The notes beneath the pieces are model-generated. The model saw nothing but the letters and a program-made list of their open reading frames with translations, ran no database searches and was not told where the DNA came from. Shown here in pieces: positions 8,940-17,870 of a stretch of DNA of 64,000 nucleotides. The position numbers were made by a program, and so were the translations under genes. Position 1 is the stretch's first letter. Each line of letters begins with the position of its first letter. The stretch is from Chania multitudinisentens RB-25 (GTDB taxonomy: Bacteria; Pseudomonadota; Gammaproteobacteria; Enterobacterales; Enterobacteriaceae), in assembly GCF_000520015.2 (NCBI RefSeq), contig NZ_CP007044.2, forward strand, positions 4,898,001 through 4,962,000, written 5' to 3'.

Positions 8940-9428
8940 TCAAAGCAGCCAGTAATAGCCAAGCAGATAAATAATGCCGGCAGAGAGTACCCCGGCAATA
9001 ATATCGTCAACCATAATCCCCATACCGCCATGCATATGGCGGTCGAACCAGCGAATCGGCCAGGGCTTCCACATATCCAGAATACGGAAAATCACAAAAC
9101 CAGCGGCAACCCATTGCCAGCTGTTGACCGGAAGCGCCATCAGGGTGATCCACATTCCGACGAACTCATCCCAGACGATGCTACCGTGATCGTGTACCTG
9201 CATATCTTTCGCGGTACGGTGACATAAATAAACGCCAATACAGATACTGAACATCACCAGCAGTGAGTAGAGCTGCCACGGCAATTGAATCAGCAACAAC
9301 CAGAATGGGATCGCCGCCAGCGAGCCCATAGTGCCAGGTATGAACGGTGAAAGCCCGCTGCCAAAACCGGTTGCCAGCAGGTGCCACGGGTTGCTCATGC
9401 GCAAGCGGCTTTTTGCTTCATCCTTCAT
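8940..9428 (-). CDS. pgpA: Phosphatidylglycerophosphatase A
   Basis: 162 residues from the ATG at 9428, whose first base pairs fall in the thiL stop (ATGA overlap); the frame extends 13 codons upstream inside thiL without homology. PgpA removes phosphate from phosphatidylglycerophosphate to form phosphatidylglycerol at the inner membrane. Family residues are visible in FGSGLSPFIPGT, WDEFVGMW and the C-terminal DDIIAG, between hydrophobic segments. It is translationally coupled to thiL, as in E. coli. Confidence 0.95.
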   Translation of the reverse strand: MKDEAKSRLRMSNPWHLLATGFGSGLSPFIPGTMGSLAAIPFWLLLIQLPWQLYSLLVMFSICIGVYLCHRTAKDMQVHDHGSIVWDEFVGMWITLMALPVNSWQWVAAGFVIFRILDMWKPWPIRWFDRHMHGGMGIMVDDIIAGVLSAGIIYLLGYYWLL

Positions 9429-10411
9429 CAGCTTGGCTCTGCATTGAAGTGATCGAAACCTTTCCATGGCAGCACCACTTCTTTGCCATCACGGTAAAAC
9501 TTCATGCCTTCAGAAAGCGGGCCTATCTGGCCGATGCAGGTATAATCCGCACCCAGATGGCTTAACGCTACTTCCAACGCCCCGCGATTGATTTCCGGCA
9601 CGGTGAAACATAGCTCGTAATCTTCACCGCCGCTCAGTGCCCAACGCAACGCCTGTTCAGCATTGGTGCTCCCGGTCAACGCCTGAGACATGGGTAATTC
9701 GTTCAGTTCGATGCGAGCACCGCACGCACTGGCTTGCAGCACATGTCGTAAATCTGAAATCAGGCCATCGGAGATATCAATCGCCGAACTGGCCAGATCG
9801 CGTAGCGCCTGGCCCTGCAATACGCGTGGCTGCGGGCGTAAATGGCGTGCCAGCAGATATTCACGCGCCACGCCATCTTCTACCGATAAACGCTCCTGTA
9901 AAATCGCCAGCCCGGCGGCGCTGTCACCCAGCATTCCGGTCACGTAAATCCAGTCGCCAATACGTGCGCCAGCACGCGTCAGCGCACGCCCGGCCGGAAT
10001 CAGGCCGTTGATAGTCAAGGTCATGCTCAGCGGGCCACGAGTGGTGTCTCCGCCGATCAGTTGCATACCATAGTAATTTAACTGTTCGAACAGGCTGTCG
10101 CTAAAAGCCTCCAGCCACGCTTCGTTGACTTCAGGCAGCGTCAGCGCCAGCGACAACCAGGCAGGATCGGCCCCCATGGCGGCCAGATCGCTCAAATTAA
10201 CGGCCAGCGCTTTGTAGCCAAGATCGGCCGGATCGATATCCGGCAGGAAGTGAACACCCGCAACCAACGTATCGGTACTGACAGCTAAAAGCTGTTTTTC
10301 TGCCACCGTCAGGAGGGCACAATCGTCTCCAATGCCCAACTGTACATCCCGGCGCAAATTCTTGAACCGGTTAAAATAGCGCGCAATGAGGTCAAATTCG
10401 CCGCAGGCCAT
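9428..10411 (-). CDS. thiL: Thiamine-monophosphate kinase
   Basis: 327 residues from the ATG at 10411 (MACGEFDLIARYF); a start two codons earlier (10417) is possible. ThiL phosphorylates thiamine monophosphate to the active diphosphate. The PurM-like fold shows the metal/ATP aspartates in IGDDCAL, STDTLV, DLAAMGADP and GGDTTRG, and later SGGEDYELCF. It lies between nusB and pgpA, in the conserved order, and overlaps pgpA by the ATGA. Confidence 0.97.
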   Translation of the reverse strand: MACGEFDLIARYFNRFKNLRRDVQLGIGDDCALLTVAEKQLLAVSTDTLVAGVHFLPDIDPADLGYKALAVNLSDLAAMGADPAWLSLALTLPEVNEAWLEAFSDSLFEQLNYYGMQLIGGDTTRGPLSMTLTINGLIPAGRALTRAGARIGDWIYVTGMLGDSAAGLAILQERLSVEDGVAREYLLARHLRPQPRVLQGQALRDLASSAIDISDGLISDLRHVLQASACGARIELNELPMSQALTGSTNAEQALRWALSGGEDYELCFTVPEINRGALEVALSHLGADYTCIGQIGPLSEGMKFYRDGKEVVLPWKGFDHFNAEPS

Positions 10412-10430
10412 AGTCAATATTCCAAAGAAA

Positions 10431-10455
10431 TTAAGGCCGGTTATCCCGGCCTTAA
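10431..10455 (-). terminator. Hairpin in the nusB-thiL spacer
   Basis: TTAAGGCCGG (10431-10440) pairs perfectly with CCGGCCTTAA (10446-10455). It lies directly behind the nusB stop in the sense of transcription and is followed by a modest T-rich stretch. It probably reduces readthrough from the riboflavin/nusB genes into thiL. Confidence 0.65.
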
Positions 10456-10458
10456 ATT

Positions 10459-10875
10459 TTATTTTTTCTTGCGGATGTTGGGTGCCGCTTTATCCAGCAC
10501 CCCATTCACAAATTTATGGCTGTCTTCAGCGCCGAAGGTTTTCGCCAGTTCGATCGCTTCGTTGATTGCCACTTTGTAAGGGACATCGTCACGCATCTTC
10601 AGTTCGAATAACGCAATGCGCAACACGGCTTTTTCCACCTGGCCCAATTCTTCAAGCTGGCGCGACAGGTATGGAGCCATCAGGCCATCCAACATACCCG
10701 CATTCACTGCCACACCGGACAGCAACGCACGAAAATAGGCGACGTCAACATCTTTGACATCCTGCTCCGTCAGGAACTGGTGTTCAACATCAGCAACGTC
10801 ATTTTTAGACAATTGCCAAGAGTAAAGCGCTTGAACAGCGCACTCACGAGCGCGGCGACGAGCAGCAGGTTTCAC
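10459..10875 (-). CDS. nusB: Transcription antitermination factor NusB
   Basis: 138 residues (E. coli 139). NusB binds boxA RNA with NusE (S10) and supports rRNA antitermination. The N-terminal arginine-rich segment RRRARECAVQALYSW and the C-terminal KFVNGVLDK match the family. It follows ribH by 21 bp and is followed by a hairpin, then thiL. Confidence 0.97.
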   Translation of the reverse strand: MKPAARRRARECAVQALYSWQLSKNDVADVEHQFLTEQDVKDVDVAYFRALLSGVAVNAGMLDGLMAPYLSRQLEELGQVEKAVLRIALFELKMRDDVPYKVAINEAIELAKTFGAEDSHKFVNGVLDKAAPNIRKKK

Positions 10876-10896
10876 GGAATTCCCCTTAGACTAAAT

Positions 10897-11367
10897 TCAG
10901 GCTTTAATAGCTTTGATTACATTGATCATTTCAAGTGCGGTCAGAGCAGCTTCTGCTCCTTTGTTGCCCGCTTTGGTACCAGCACGTTCGATCGCCTGTT
11001 CGATGCTTTCGGTAGTCAAAACGCCAAAGGCCACTGGGATCTCGGTGTTCAGCGAAACATTGCCCAGGCCAGAACTGGCTTCACCCGCCACATATTCGAA
11101 GTGCGCGGTGCCCCCACGGATCACGGTGCCCAGCGCAATAACCGCATCGTATTTACCGGTGTTCGCCAACACGCGAGCGGTCAACGGCAACTCGTAAGCA
11201 CCAGGAACCCAGACAACGGTGATGTTGTCATCAGCCACCTGGCCAACGCGTTTCAACGCGTCAATCGCACCTTGCAGCAGGCTGTCGTTAATGAAATTGT
11301 TAAAACGTGCAATTGCGATAGCCACACGAGCATTAGGAGTAGCAACAACACCTTCGATAACTTTCAT
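10897..11367 (-). CDS. ribH: 6,7-dimethyl-8-ribityllumazine synthase
   Basis: 156 residues, the usual length (called ribE in E. coli). It condenses 5-amino-6-ribitylaminouracil with dihydroxybutanone phosphate in the penultimate step of riboflavin synthesis and forms an icosahedral shell. Family motifs are VWVPGAYELP, GTVIRGGTAHFEYV and the C-terminal GNKGAEAALTALEM. It stands between ribD and nusB. A 116-bp gap to ribD may hold its own promoter. Confidence 0.97.
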   Translation of the reverse strand: MKVIEGVVATPNARVAIAIARFNNFINDSLLQGAIDALKRVGQVADDNITVVWVPGAYELPLTARVLANTGKYDAVIALGTVIRGGTAHFEYVAGEASSGLGNVSLNTEIPVAFGVLTTESIEQAIERAGTKAGNKGAEAALTALEMINVIKAIKA

Positions 11368-11483
11368 GGGTTTTCCTTTAAAATAGGTTCAATACCCCGC
11401 AGGGGGGCGGATTCTATCATATTCTTTAGCTGCCTGCGCGGCGGTTTTGTAAAACACCCATCGCGGGGCAAGCAGGCACATTG

Positions 11484-12593
11484 TCAATACTTGGCGCGTA
11501 AGCGCAGGCGCAGATCGGGGCCAATCTGCCGGACTTCACTGAACACGAACTCCGGCGCATCGGCCAGTTGCTCCAGCCCCGGCAAATGGCACAGGCCACG
11601 CCCGCCATCACCTAATAATTTTGGCGCAATGTATAAGATAAGCTCATCCACCAAGCCAGCGTGCAGCAAGGCACCAGCAAGTTTGGCACCGGCCTCAACC
11701 CAGATCGAGTTCACCTGGCGTTTAGCCAGTTGCATCATCATCATCACCAGATCGATACCACCACTCTGTGCAGGAAACACCAGTTGTTCAACGCCCTGCG
11801 GCCATATCTGGTCATCTGTTTGCAAGCGTGCCAGCCAGGTGGCCCCAGGTTGCTGCACCAGCCGGTGCTGCGGCGTCACCCGATTCTGACTATCGAGAAT
11901 AATCCGCACCGGTTGCCGCAAATTTTCACGCGGATAAATTTGCCGAGTTTCACTGTCCAACTCATCCCAACGTACCGTTAATGAAGGATCATCGGCCAAC
12001 ACGGTGGCGCTGGTGCTAAGGATAGCCGAGCTTTCCGCCCGTAAACGCTGTACGTCCTGCCTTGCCTGTGGCGAGGTGATCCACTGGCTTTCGCCTGAAG
12101 CCATCGCCGTGCGGCCATCCAGCGAAGCACCCAGCTTCAGTTGCACGTAAGGGAACCCGGTACGCATGCGCTTCAAAAACCCCAGATTGACCGCTTCTGC
12201 TTCCGCCAGCATGACACCGTGATGGACAGCAATACCAACCTGCTGCAATTTATACAGCCCGCGGCCCGCCACCTGTGGATTAGGGTCTTGCATCGCCGCC
12301 ACAACGCGGCTGACACCCGCAGCCACCAAGGCATCGGCGCAGGGTGGTGTACGGCCATGATGGCTACAGGGTTCCAATGTCACATAAGCCGTGGCGCCCC
12401 GAGCCAGCTCACCAGCCATACGTAAGGCATGAACTTCAGCATGGGGCTCGCCAGCGCGTAAATGGTAACCTTCCCCCACAATGTTGCCATCACGCACGAT
12501 AACGCAACCCACGTTGGGATTAGGCGTAGTGGTAAAACGCCCTAACCGTGCCAGTTCAAAGGCACGCGCCATGTAAAACTCATCGTTATGCAT
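11484..12593 (-). CDS. ribD: Bifunctional riboflavin deaminase/reductase RibD
   Basis: 369 residues from the ATG at 12593 (MHNDEFYMARAFELA); the frame is open 20 codons further upstream, into nrdR, without homology. RibD deaminates the pyrimidine formed by GTP cyclohydrolase II and reduces the ribosyl side chain. The N-terminal zinc deaminase shows HAE (GEPHAEVHAL) and PCSHHGRTPPC. The C-terminal reductase starts at about residue 145 with LKLGASLDGRTA and includes AGAKLAGALL. It lies 10 bp after nrdR. Confidence 0.97.
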   Translation of the reverse strand: MHNDEFYMARAFELARLGRFTTTPNPNVGCVIVRDGNIVGEGYHLRAGEPHAEVHALRMAGELARGATAYVTLEPCSHHGRTPPCADALVAAGVSRVVAAMQDPNPQVAGRGLYKLQQVGIAVHHGVMLAEAEAVNLGFLKRMRTGFPYVQLKLGASLDGRTAMASGESQWITSPQARQDVQRLRAESSAILSTSATVLADDPSLTVRWDELDSETRQIYPRENLRQPVRIILDSQNRVTPQHRLVQQPGATWLARLQTDDQIWPQGVEQLVFPAQSGGIDLVMMMMQLAKRQVNSIWVEAGAKLAGALLHAGLVDELILYIAPKLLGDGGRGLCHLPGLEQLADAPEFVFSEVRQIGPDLRLRLRAKY

Positions 12594-12603
12594 AGGAACC
12601 TTA

Positions 12604-13053
12604 TTAATCCTGCAATTTGGCGATCTCCTCGCCAAATTCACGGATATCTTCAAAACTGCGGTACACCGAAGCGAAACGGATATAAGCGACTTTATCCAAT
12701 CTTTTTAACGCATCCATCACCAAGTTACCCACCATTTTGGTTGGCACTTCGCGTTCACCGGTAGCACGCAACTGAGATTTTATATGGTTGATGGCATTTT
12801 CCACGTCGTCAGAGCTGACCGGGCGTTTTTCCAGCGCTTTCAGCATACCACGGCGCAGTTTATCCTCATTGAAGGGCTCACGAACCTCATCGCTTTTAAC
12901 CACCCGTGGCATAACCAATTCGGCCACTTCAAAAGTGGTAAAACGTTCGTTACAGACCAGACATTGACGGCGACGACGCACCTGAGATCCATCCCCCACC
13001 AAGCGAGAATCAATAACTTTGGTATCAACGGCAGCGCAGAAAGGGCAATGCAT
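12604..13053 (-). CDS. nrdR: Transcriptional repressor NrdR
   Basis: 149 residues. NrdR represses ribonucleotide reductase genes when dATP/ATP are bound. The N-terminal zinc ribbon has CPFC and CLVC (residues 3-34) around an Arg-rich strand, and an ATP-cone domain starts at about residue 49. It leads the nrdR-ribD-ribH-nusB group, as in E. coli. Confidence 0.97.
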   Translation of the reverse strand: MHCPFCAAVDTKVIDSRLVGDGSQVRRRRQCLVCNERFTTFEVAELVMPRVVKSDEVREPFNEDKLRRGMLKALEKRPVSSDDVENAINHIKSQLRATGEREVPTKMVGNLVMDALKRLDKVAYIRFASVYRSFEDIREFGEEIAKLQD

Positions 13054-13253
13054 AACTCGTCCTGATAAACGTTTTCATAGTTAAGAACAGTTTACCTCGA
13101 AGTTCGGCCACAACAAAGGCCGCCGGGCATTTGTTGCAACCGTTACCACATTCAGGCATCAAACCCACCGCTTTGCTGCGGTCGGTACGATTTCCTAGGC
13201 GGGTGTGATTAAAAGATCAGAGGGAATCACCACTAAGGCAATCCATTGCAGAT

Positions 13254-13282
13254 AAAGAAAAAGCGCCAGTGACGGCGCTCTT
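13254..13282 (-). terminator. Intrinsic terminator after secF
   Basis: On the reverse strand AGCGCC and GGCGCT enclose a 6-base loop and are followed by TTTTTC. It lies 30 bases beyond the secF stop, so it ends the yajC-secD-secF transcript. The 200 bp between it and nrdR hold no recognisable gene; E. coli has tsx, yajI and yajD near here. Confidence 0.75.
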
Positions 13283-13312
13283 TCTCTGCGTTGAACGTAC
13301 AACGTATGAAGT

Positions 13313-14281
13313 TTACGGCAGGATCGAAGGCTGATCGGCGCCTTCTTTTTCCACTTTTTGTTGCAGCATGTGTTCACGTTTCATCCCCAGTTTCAACGCC
13401 AGCGCGGACGCCACGTAGATAGAGGATACCGTACCGATGGTCACACCAATCAGCATGGTCAACGAGAAACCCTGTAGCATTGCGCCACCAAAGATGTACA
13501 ACATCAACACTACCATCAGCGTGGTGGCTGAGGTCATGATGGTACGGCTTAGCGTTTGGGTCAGCGACACGTTCATGATTTCATAAGGCGTTCCACGGCG
13601 GATCTTGCGGAAGTTCTCACGAATACGGTCGGAAACCACGATGCTATCATTCAGCGAGTAGCCGATAACCGACATCAAAGAAGCAATGATGGTCAGGTCA
13701 ATCTCGATATGGAACAGCGACAGCACGCCCATCGTAATGACCACGTCATGCGCCAAAGCGATAACCGCCCCCAACGCCAAACGCCATTCGAAACGGAACC
13801 CGACATAAATCAGGATACAAATCAGTGCCACCAGCAACGCCATACCGCCGGTTTGTGCCAATTCACTCCCTACGCTCGGGCCAACGAATTCAATACGTTT
13901 GACGGTCGCATTTTTATCAACGGAATCGTTGATCACGCCGATCACTTTACTACCCAGTTCCTGGCCTGCGGTGCCAATCGCGGGGGGCATACGCACCATC
14001 ACGTCACGGCTGCTGCCAAAGTTCTGAATAATCGGATCTTTGAATCCGGCTTGTTCCAGCGTATCGCGCATCAGATCCAGGTCCGCAGGCTTTTCCAGGC
14101 TGATTTCAATCACCGTACCACCAGTGAAATCCAGACCCCAGTTAAAACCACGAACCGACATAATGGCGATTGACGCGATCAACAGCAGCAATGAAACGCT
14201 GAAGGCCACGTAATCCCAGCGCATAAAGTCATAGACTTTACGGCCGTAGTTGAGTTGTTCAACAGTATAATCCTGTGCCAC
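13313..14281 (-). CDS. secF: Protein translocase subunit SecF
   Basis: 322 residues with a GTG start at 14281 (V-AQDYTVEQLNYGRKVYDF), which restores the E. coli N-terminus; the open frame upstream overlaps secD and is not homologous. SecF forms the SecDF complex, which uses the proton gradient to help export after SecA. A first membrane helix at residues 17-37 precedes GLDFTGGTVIEI and the periplasmic domain. Five further helices follow, including GYSLNDSIVVSDRIREN. secD ends 10 bp upstream. Confidence 0.96.
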   Translation of the reverse strand: MAQDYTVEQLNYGRKVYDFMRWDYVAFSVSLLLLIASIAIMSVRGFNWGLDFTGGTVIEISLEKPADLDLMRDTLEQAGFKDPIIQNFGSSRDVMVRMPPAIGTAGQELGSKVIGVINDSVDKNATVKRIEFVGPSVGSELAQTGGMALLVALICILIYVGFRFEWRLALGAVIALAHDVVITMGVLSLFHIEIDLTIIASLMSVIGYSLNDSIVVSDRIRENFRKIRRGTPYEIMNVSLTQTLSRTIMTSATTLMVVLMLYIFGGAMLQGFSLTMLIGVTIGTVSSIYVASALALKLGMKREHMLQQKVEKEGADQPSILP

Positions 14282-14291
14282 AACGCACTCC

Positions 14292-16139
14292 TCAGATAGA
14301 CAGCTTGTTAATGCGCTTGCCGCCGTAAAGCAGGTTGACAATGGCACGGGTTCCGACAATCGCGGTGAACATGGATGTCGCCACACCGATTGCGGTGGTT
14401 ATTGCAAAGCCTTTAATCGAACCTGTACCCACTGCGTACAGAATGACTGCGGTAATCAGGGTGGTGAGGTTGGCATCCACGATACTGGAGAACGCGCCTT
14501 TATAGCCCTCATGGATCGCCTGCTGAATGGTGCGCCCATTCTTCAGCTCCTCCTTGATACGTTCGTTTATCAGTACGTTGGCATCAACCGCCACCGCCAG
14601 CGTCAGCACGATCCCGGCAATCCCCGGCATCGTCAGCGTTGCACCCGGCAACAATGACATCACACCGACGATCAGCACCAGGTTAGCGAGCAGCGCAGTC
14701 GATGCGATCAGGCCAAACTTGCGGTACCAGACCACCATGAACACGATGGATGCCATCAGGCCCCACAGACAAGCTTCCAGACCCTGGGTAATGTTCTGCT
14801 GCCCCAGAGTTGGGCCGATAGTCCGCTCTTCCACGATCTGGATCGGCGCAATCAGCGCACCGGCACGCAGCAGCAGCGACAGCTGACGGGCTTCGTTTGG
14901 GTTATCGATACCGGTGATACGGAAGCTGTTACCCAAACGCGACTGAATGTTCGCCACGTTGATCACTTCTTCCTGCTTCACCAGAACGGCACGGCCACTG
15001 GCGTCTTTCTTGCCGCTGTCTTTGTACTCCACAAACAGGGTGGCCATCGGTTTACCGATGCTATCCTTGGTGAAGTTGGACATCGCAGTACCACCGGCGC
15101 TATCCAGCGAGATATTCACCTGCGGCTGATTGTATTCATCCGTGCTGGAGGTGGAATCCGTGATGTGATCCCCTGTCAGGATCACACGCTTGTACAGCAC
15201 GATTGGCTGACCATCGCGAGTGTATTTCACTTCTGAATCACCCGGTACACGGCCACTGGCTGCCGCCGTCGCATCCGCATTGGTGTTCACCAGGCGGAAT
15301 TCCAGCGTAGCGGTTGCCCCCAGGATTTCTTTGGCACGCGCCGTATCCTGAATGCCCGGCAGCTCAACCACGATGCGGTCAGCACCCTGGCGCTGTACCA
15401 GCGGTTCAGCAACACCGAGCTGATTAACACGGTTACGCAGGATGGTAATGTTCTGCTGCACCGCGTACTCACGCGCTTCACTCAAACGGGCATCGGTCAG
15501 CGTCGCTTTTAACGTATTGGCACCATTAGCAGAAAGCACCAGATCGCGCTGGCGCGGAGTCATGAAGCTTATCGCCTGATCGCGCGCAGCATCGTCACGG
15601 AAGCGAACTTCCACGCCGTTGTTTTCCAGCTTGCGGATCGTTGCATATGGAATGCCTTTTTCACGCAGTTCACTGCGCAGGGTATCCATGGTTTGTTCTT
15701 GCAACTTGCCCAGTGCGGTGTCCATATCCACTTCCATCAGGAAGTGCACACCACCACGTAAGTCCAGCCCCAGTTTCATGGGTTCTGCACCCAGTATGCT
15801 CAGCCAGTGCGGCGTAGCCGGTGCGAGGTTAAGCGCCACAACATACTTATCGCCCAGTTCCGCCATCAAGGCTTCACGGGCACGCAACTGAACATCAGGA
15901 TCTTTAAAGCGAGCCAGGATGGCGCCATTTTCCAGCGCAATCGACTTGCTCGCAATATTATCTTTTTCTAATACATTACGGACTTGATCCAGCGTAGCTT
16001 CACTGGCGGCGACACCGCGCGCGCCAGTGATTTGTACGGCCGGATCCTCACCGTAAATGTTGGGAAGCGCATAAAGCAGACCAACGAAGATCACCACGAT
16101 CAACATCAGATACTTCCACAAAGGATAACGGTTTAGCAC
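14292..16139 (-). CDS. secD: Protein translocase subunit SecD
   Basis: 615 residues, matching E. coli. It has an N-terminal membrane helix (residues 8-26), a large periplasmic P1 domain and the RND-type motif GLDLRGGVHFLMEVD. The C-terminal half has five helices, with the proton-path aspartate in TLAVAVDANVLINERI. It pairs with SecF; yajC precedes it by 25 bp. The three-gene order yajC-secD-secF is conserved. Confidence 0.97.
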   Translation of the reverse strand: MLNRYPLWKYLMLIVVIFVGLLYALPNIYGEDPAVQITGARGVAASEATLDQVRNVLEKDNIASKSIALENGAILARFKDPDVQLRAREALMAELGDKYVVALNLAPATPHWLSILGAEPMKLGLDLRGGVHFLMEVDMDTALGKLQEQTMDTLRSELREKGIPYATIRKLENNGVEVRFRDDAARDQAISFMTPRQRDLVLSANGANTLKATLTDARLSEAREYAVQQNITILRNRVNQLGVAEPLVQRQGADRIVVELPGIQDTARAKEILGATATLEFRLVNTNADATAAASGRVPGDSEVKYTRDGQPIVLYKRVILTGDHITDSTSSTDEYNQPQVNISLDSAGGTAMSNFTKDSIGKPMATLFVEYKDSGKKDASGRAVLVKQEEVINVANIQSRLGNSFRITGIDNPNEARQLSLLLRAGALIAPIQIVEERTIGPTLGQQNITQGLEACLWGLMASIVFMVVWYRKFGLIASTALLANLVLIVGVMSLLPGATLTMPGIAGIVLTLAVAVDANVLINERIKEELKNGRTIQQAIHEGYKGAFSSIVDANLTTLITAVILYAVGTGSIKGFAITTAIGVATSMFTAIVGTRAIVNLLYGGKRINKLSI

Positions 16140-16164
16140 GGCAGTTCCCTTAGGGAAAACAAAA

Positions 16165-16497
16165 TTACAGGGCCTTCATCGTACCTTTCGGCAGAACGGC
16201 CGCCACGAAGTCACGCTTGATCATCACTTCCGTGGTGTCATTCAGCGCAATGGCAATGATACCGGTGTCAGCCACTTTAGTGACACGGCCAATCAGGCCA
16301 CCGGTGGTTAATACTTCATCACCCTTGCTGATGGAATCCATCAGTTTCTTGTGATCTTTCGCACGTTTCTGCTGTGGACGCAGGATCATGAAATAGAAAA
16401 TCAGACCAAATACCACCAGCATAATGATCAGAGAGTACGGGCTTCCCTGAGCCGGAGCTCCTGCGGATGCGACGGCGTCAGAAATGAAAAAGCTCAT
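16165..16497 (-). CDS. yajC: Sec translocon accessory protein YajC
   Basis: 110 residues, as in E. coli. One membrane helix lies at about residues 20-40 and ends in ILRPQQKRAKDH, followed by a small cytoplasmic domain with GDEVLTTGG. YajC associates with SecDF and YidC. It is the first gene of the secDF operon and lies 157 bp after tgt. Confidence 0.97.
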   Translation of the reverse strand: MSFFISDAVASAGAPAQGSPYSLIIMLVVFGLIFYFMILRPQQKRAKDHKKLMDSISKGDEVLTTGGLIGRVTKVADTGIIAIALNDTTEVMIKRDFVAAVLPKGTMKAL

Positions 16498-16654
16498 TGA
16501 AAATCCCTCATTAAGTTATTAATTATTGAATCAAGACATTCTTACCCTTCATCTTTCAAACTGTGGCGGTGTTGGCCCCCTCTTTCGCCCCAATCACTGA
16601 GTTTTCTAAGCTCTTGAGGATTCACTCGGTCGCCGCCTTGCCACATCTTGAAAT

Positions 16655-17782
16655 CTACAGGGTATTTAAAGACGGAACCGGTTTACCGATCCGCCCATAA
16701 AAATCCGCAACAAACTGCTCTAATTTACTATCTTCAATAGCCCGGCGTAAACCCGCCATTAAGCGCTGGTAGTATCGCAGGTTATGAATTGTGTTCAATC
16801 GGGCACCCAATATTTCGTTGCAACGATCAAGATGATACAGGTAGGCGCGGCTGTAATGGCGACAAGTGTAGCAATCACAATCCTTATCCAGCGGAGAAGT
16901 ATCATCCTTGTGCTTGGCATTGCGGATTTTTACCACACCGTCAGTCACGAACAAATGGCCGTTCCGGGCATTGCGCGTTGGCATCACACAGTCAAACATA
17001 TCGATGCCGCGCCGCACGCCTTCTACCAGATCCTCCGGTTTACCAACCCCCATCAGATAGCGTGGCTTATCTGCTGGAATTTGTGGGCAAACATGTTCGA
17101 GAATGCGATGCATATCCTCTTTTGGCTCACCGACCGCCAAGCCGCCCACAGCGTAACCATCAAAGCCGATATCCACCAGCCCTTTTACTGAAACATCGCG
17201 TAAATCTTCGTAAACCCCTCCCTGAATAATACCGAACAAGGCATTTTTATTACTCAGTTCATCAAAACGCTGGCGGCTACGCTGCGCCCAACGCAGAGAC
17301 ATTTCCATTGAACGCTTGGCATAATCCCAATCGGCCGGATACGGCGTACATTCATCGAAAATCATCACGATGTCAGAGCCCAGGTCATACTGGATTTCCA
17401 TCGATTTTTCCGGGCTGAGAAACACCTTATCGCCGTTAATCGGATTGCGGAAATACACGCCTTCCTCTTTGATTTTACGCATCGCTCCCAGGCTGAACAC
17501 CTGAAAACCACCGGAATCGGTCAGGATTGGGCCATGCCACTGCATAAAATCATGCAGATCGCCGTGCAGTTTCATGATCTCCTGCCCCGGGCGCAACCAC
17601 AGATGGAACGTATTGCCCAGCAGGATCTGCGCACCGGTTTCTTTCACTTCCTCCGGCGTCATTCCCTTGACCGTGCCATAGGTGCCGACCGGCATAAACG
17701 CCGGGGTTTCCACTACGCCACGTTCAAACACCAAGCGGCCACGGCGAGCACGACCATCGGTTGTCTGTAATTCGAACTTCAC
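16655..17782 (-). CDS. tgt: Queuine tRNA-ribosyltransferase
   Basis: 375 residues with a GTG start at 17782, preceded by GGAGGTTTT; this reproduces the E. coli length and N-terminus (KFELQTTDGRARRG). The open frame continues 12 codons upstream without homology. Tgt swaps guanine 34 of GUN-anticodon tRNAs for preQ1. Catalytic aspartates lie in LTDSGGFQVF and DMFDCVMPTRNARNG, and the zinc ligands in CDCYTC plus a later histidine. QueA, the next enzyme, is encoded just upstream. Confidence 0.97.
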   Translation of the reverse strand: MKFELQTTDGRARRGRLVFERGVVETPAFMPVGTYGTVKGMTPEEVKETGAQILLGNTFHLWLRPGQEIMKLHGDLHDFMQWHGPILTDSGGFQVFSLGAMRKIKEEGVYFRNPINGDKVFLSPEKSMEIQYDLGSDIVMIFDECTPYPADWDYAKRSMEMSLRWAQRSRQRFDELSNKNALFGIIQGGVYEDLRDVSVKGLVDIGFDGYAVGGLAVGEPKEDMHRILEHVCPQIPADKPRYLMGVGKPEDLVEGVRRGIDMFDCVMPTRNARNGHLFVTDGVVKIRNAKHKDDTSPLDKDCDCYTCRHYSRAYLYHLDRCNEILGARLNTIHNLRYYQRLMAGLRRAIEDSKLEQFVADFYGRIGKPVPSLNTL

Positions 17783-17870
17783 AAAACCTCCAGCGTTAGA
17801 GAAACAGTCTAACGTCATTAAAACAGGGCCACGCGGTGCGCGTAACCCAAGGATTTACACCCTATGGACT

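Noticed and set aside
10780..11889. Open frame of 369 codons on the forward strand across nusB, ribH and ribD
   Set aside because: It is antisense to three well-supported conserved genes, shows no domain, and its composition is that of a mirrored coding frame.
12594..13053. FMN riboswitch for ribD or ribH
   Set aside because: No RFN-type conserved boxes are visible upstream; the genes follow nrdR with a 10-bp gap.
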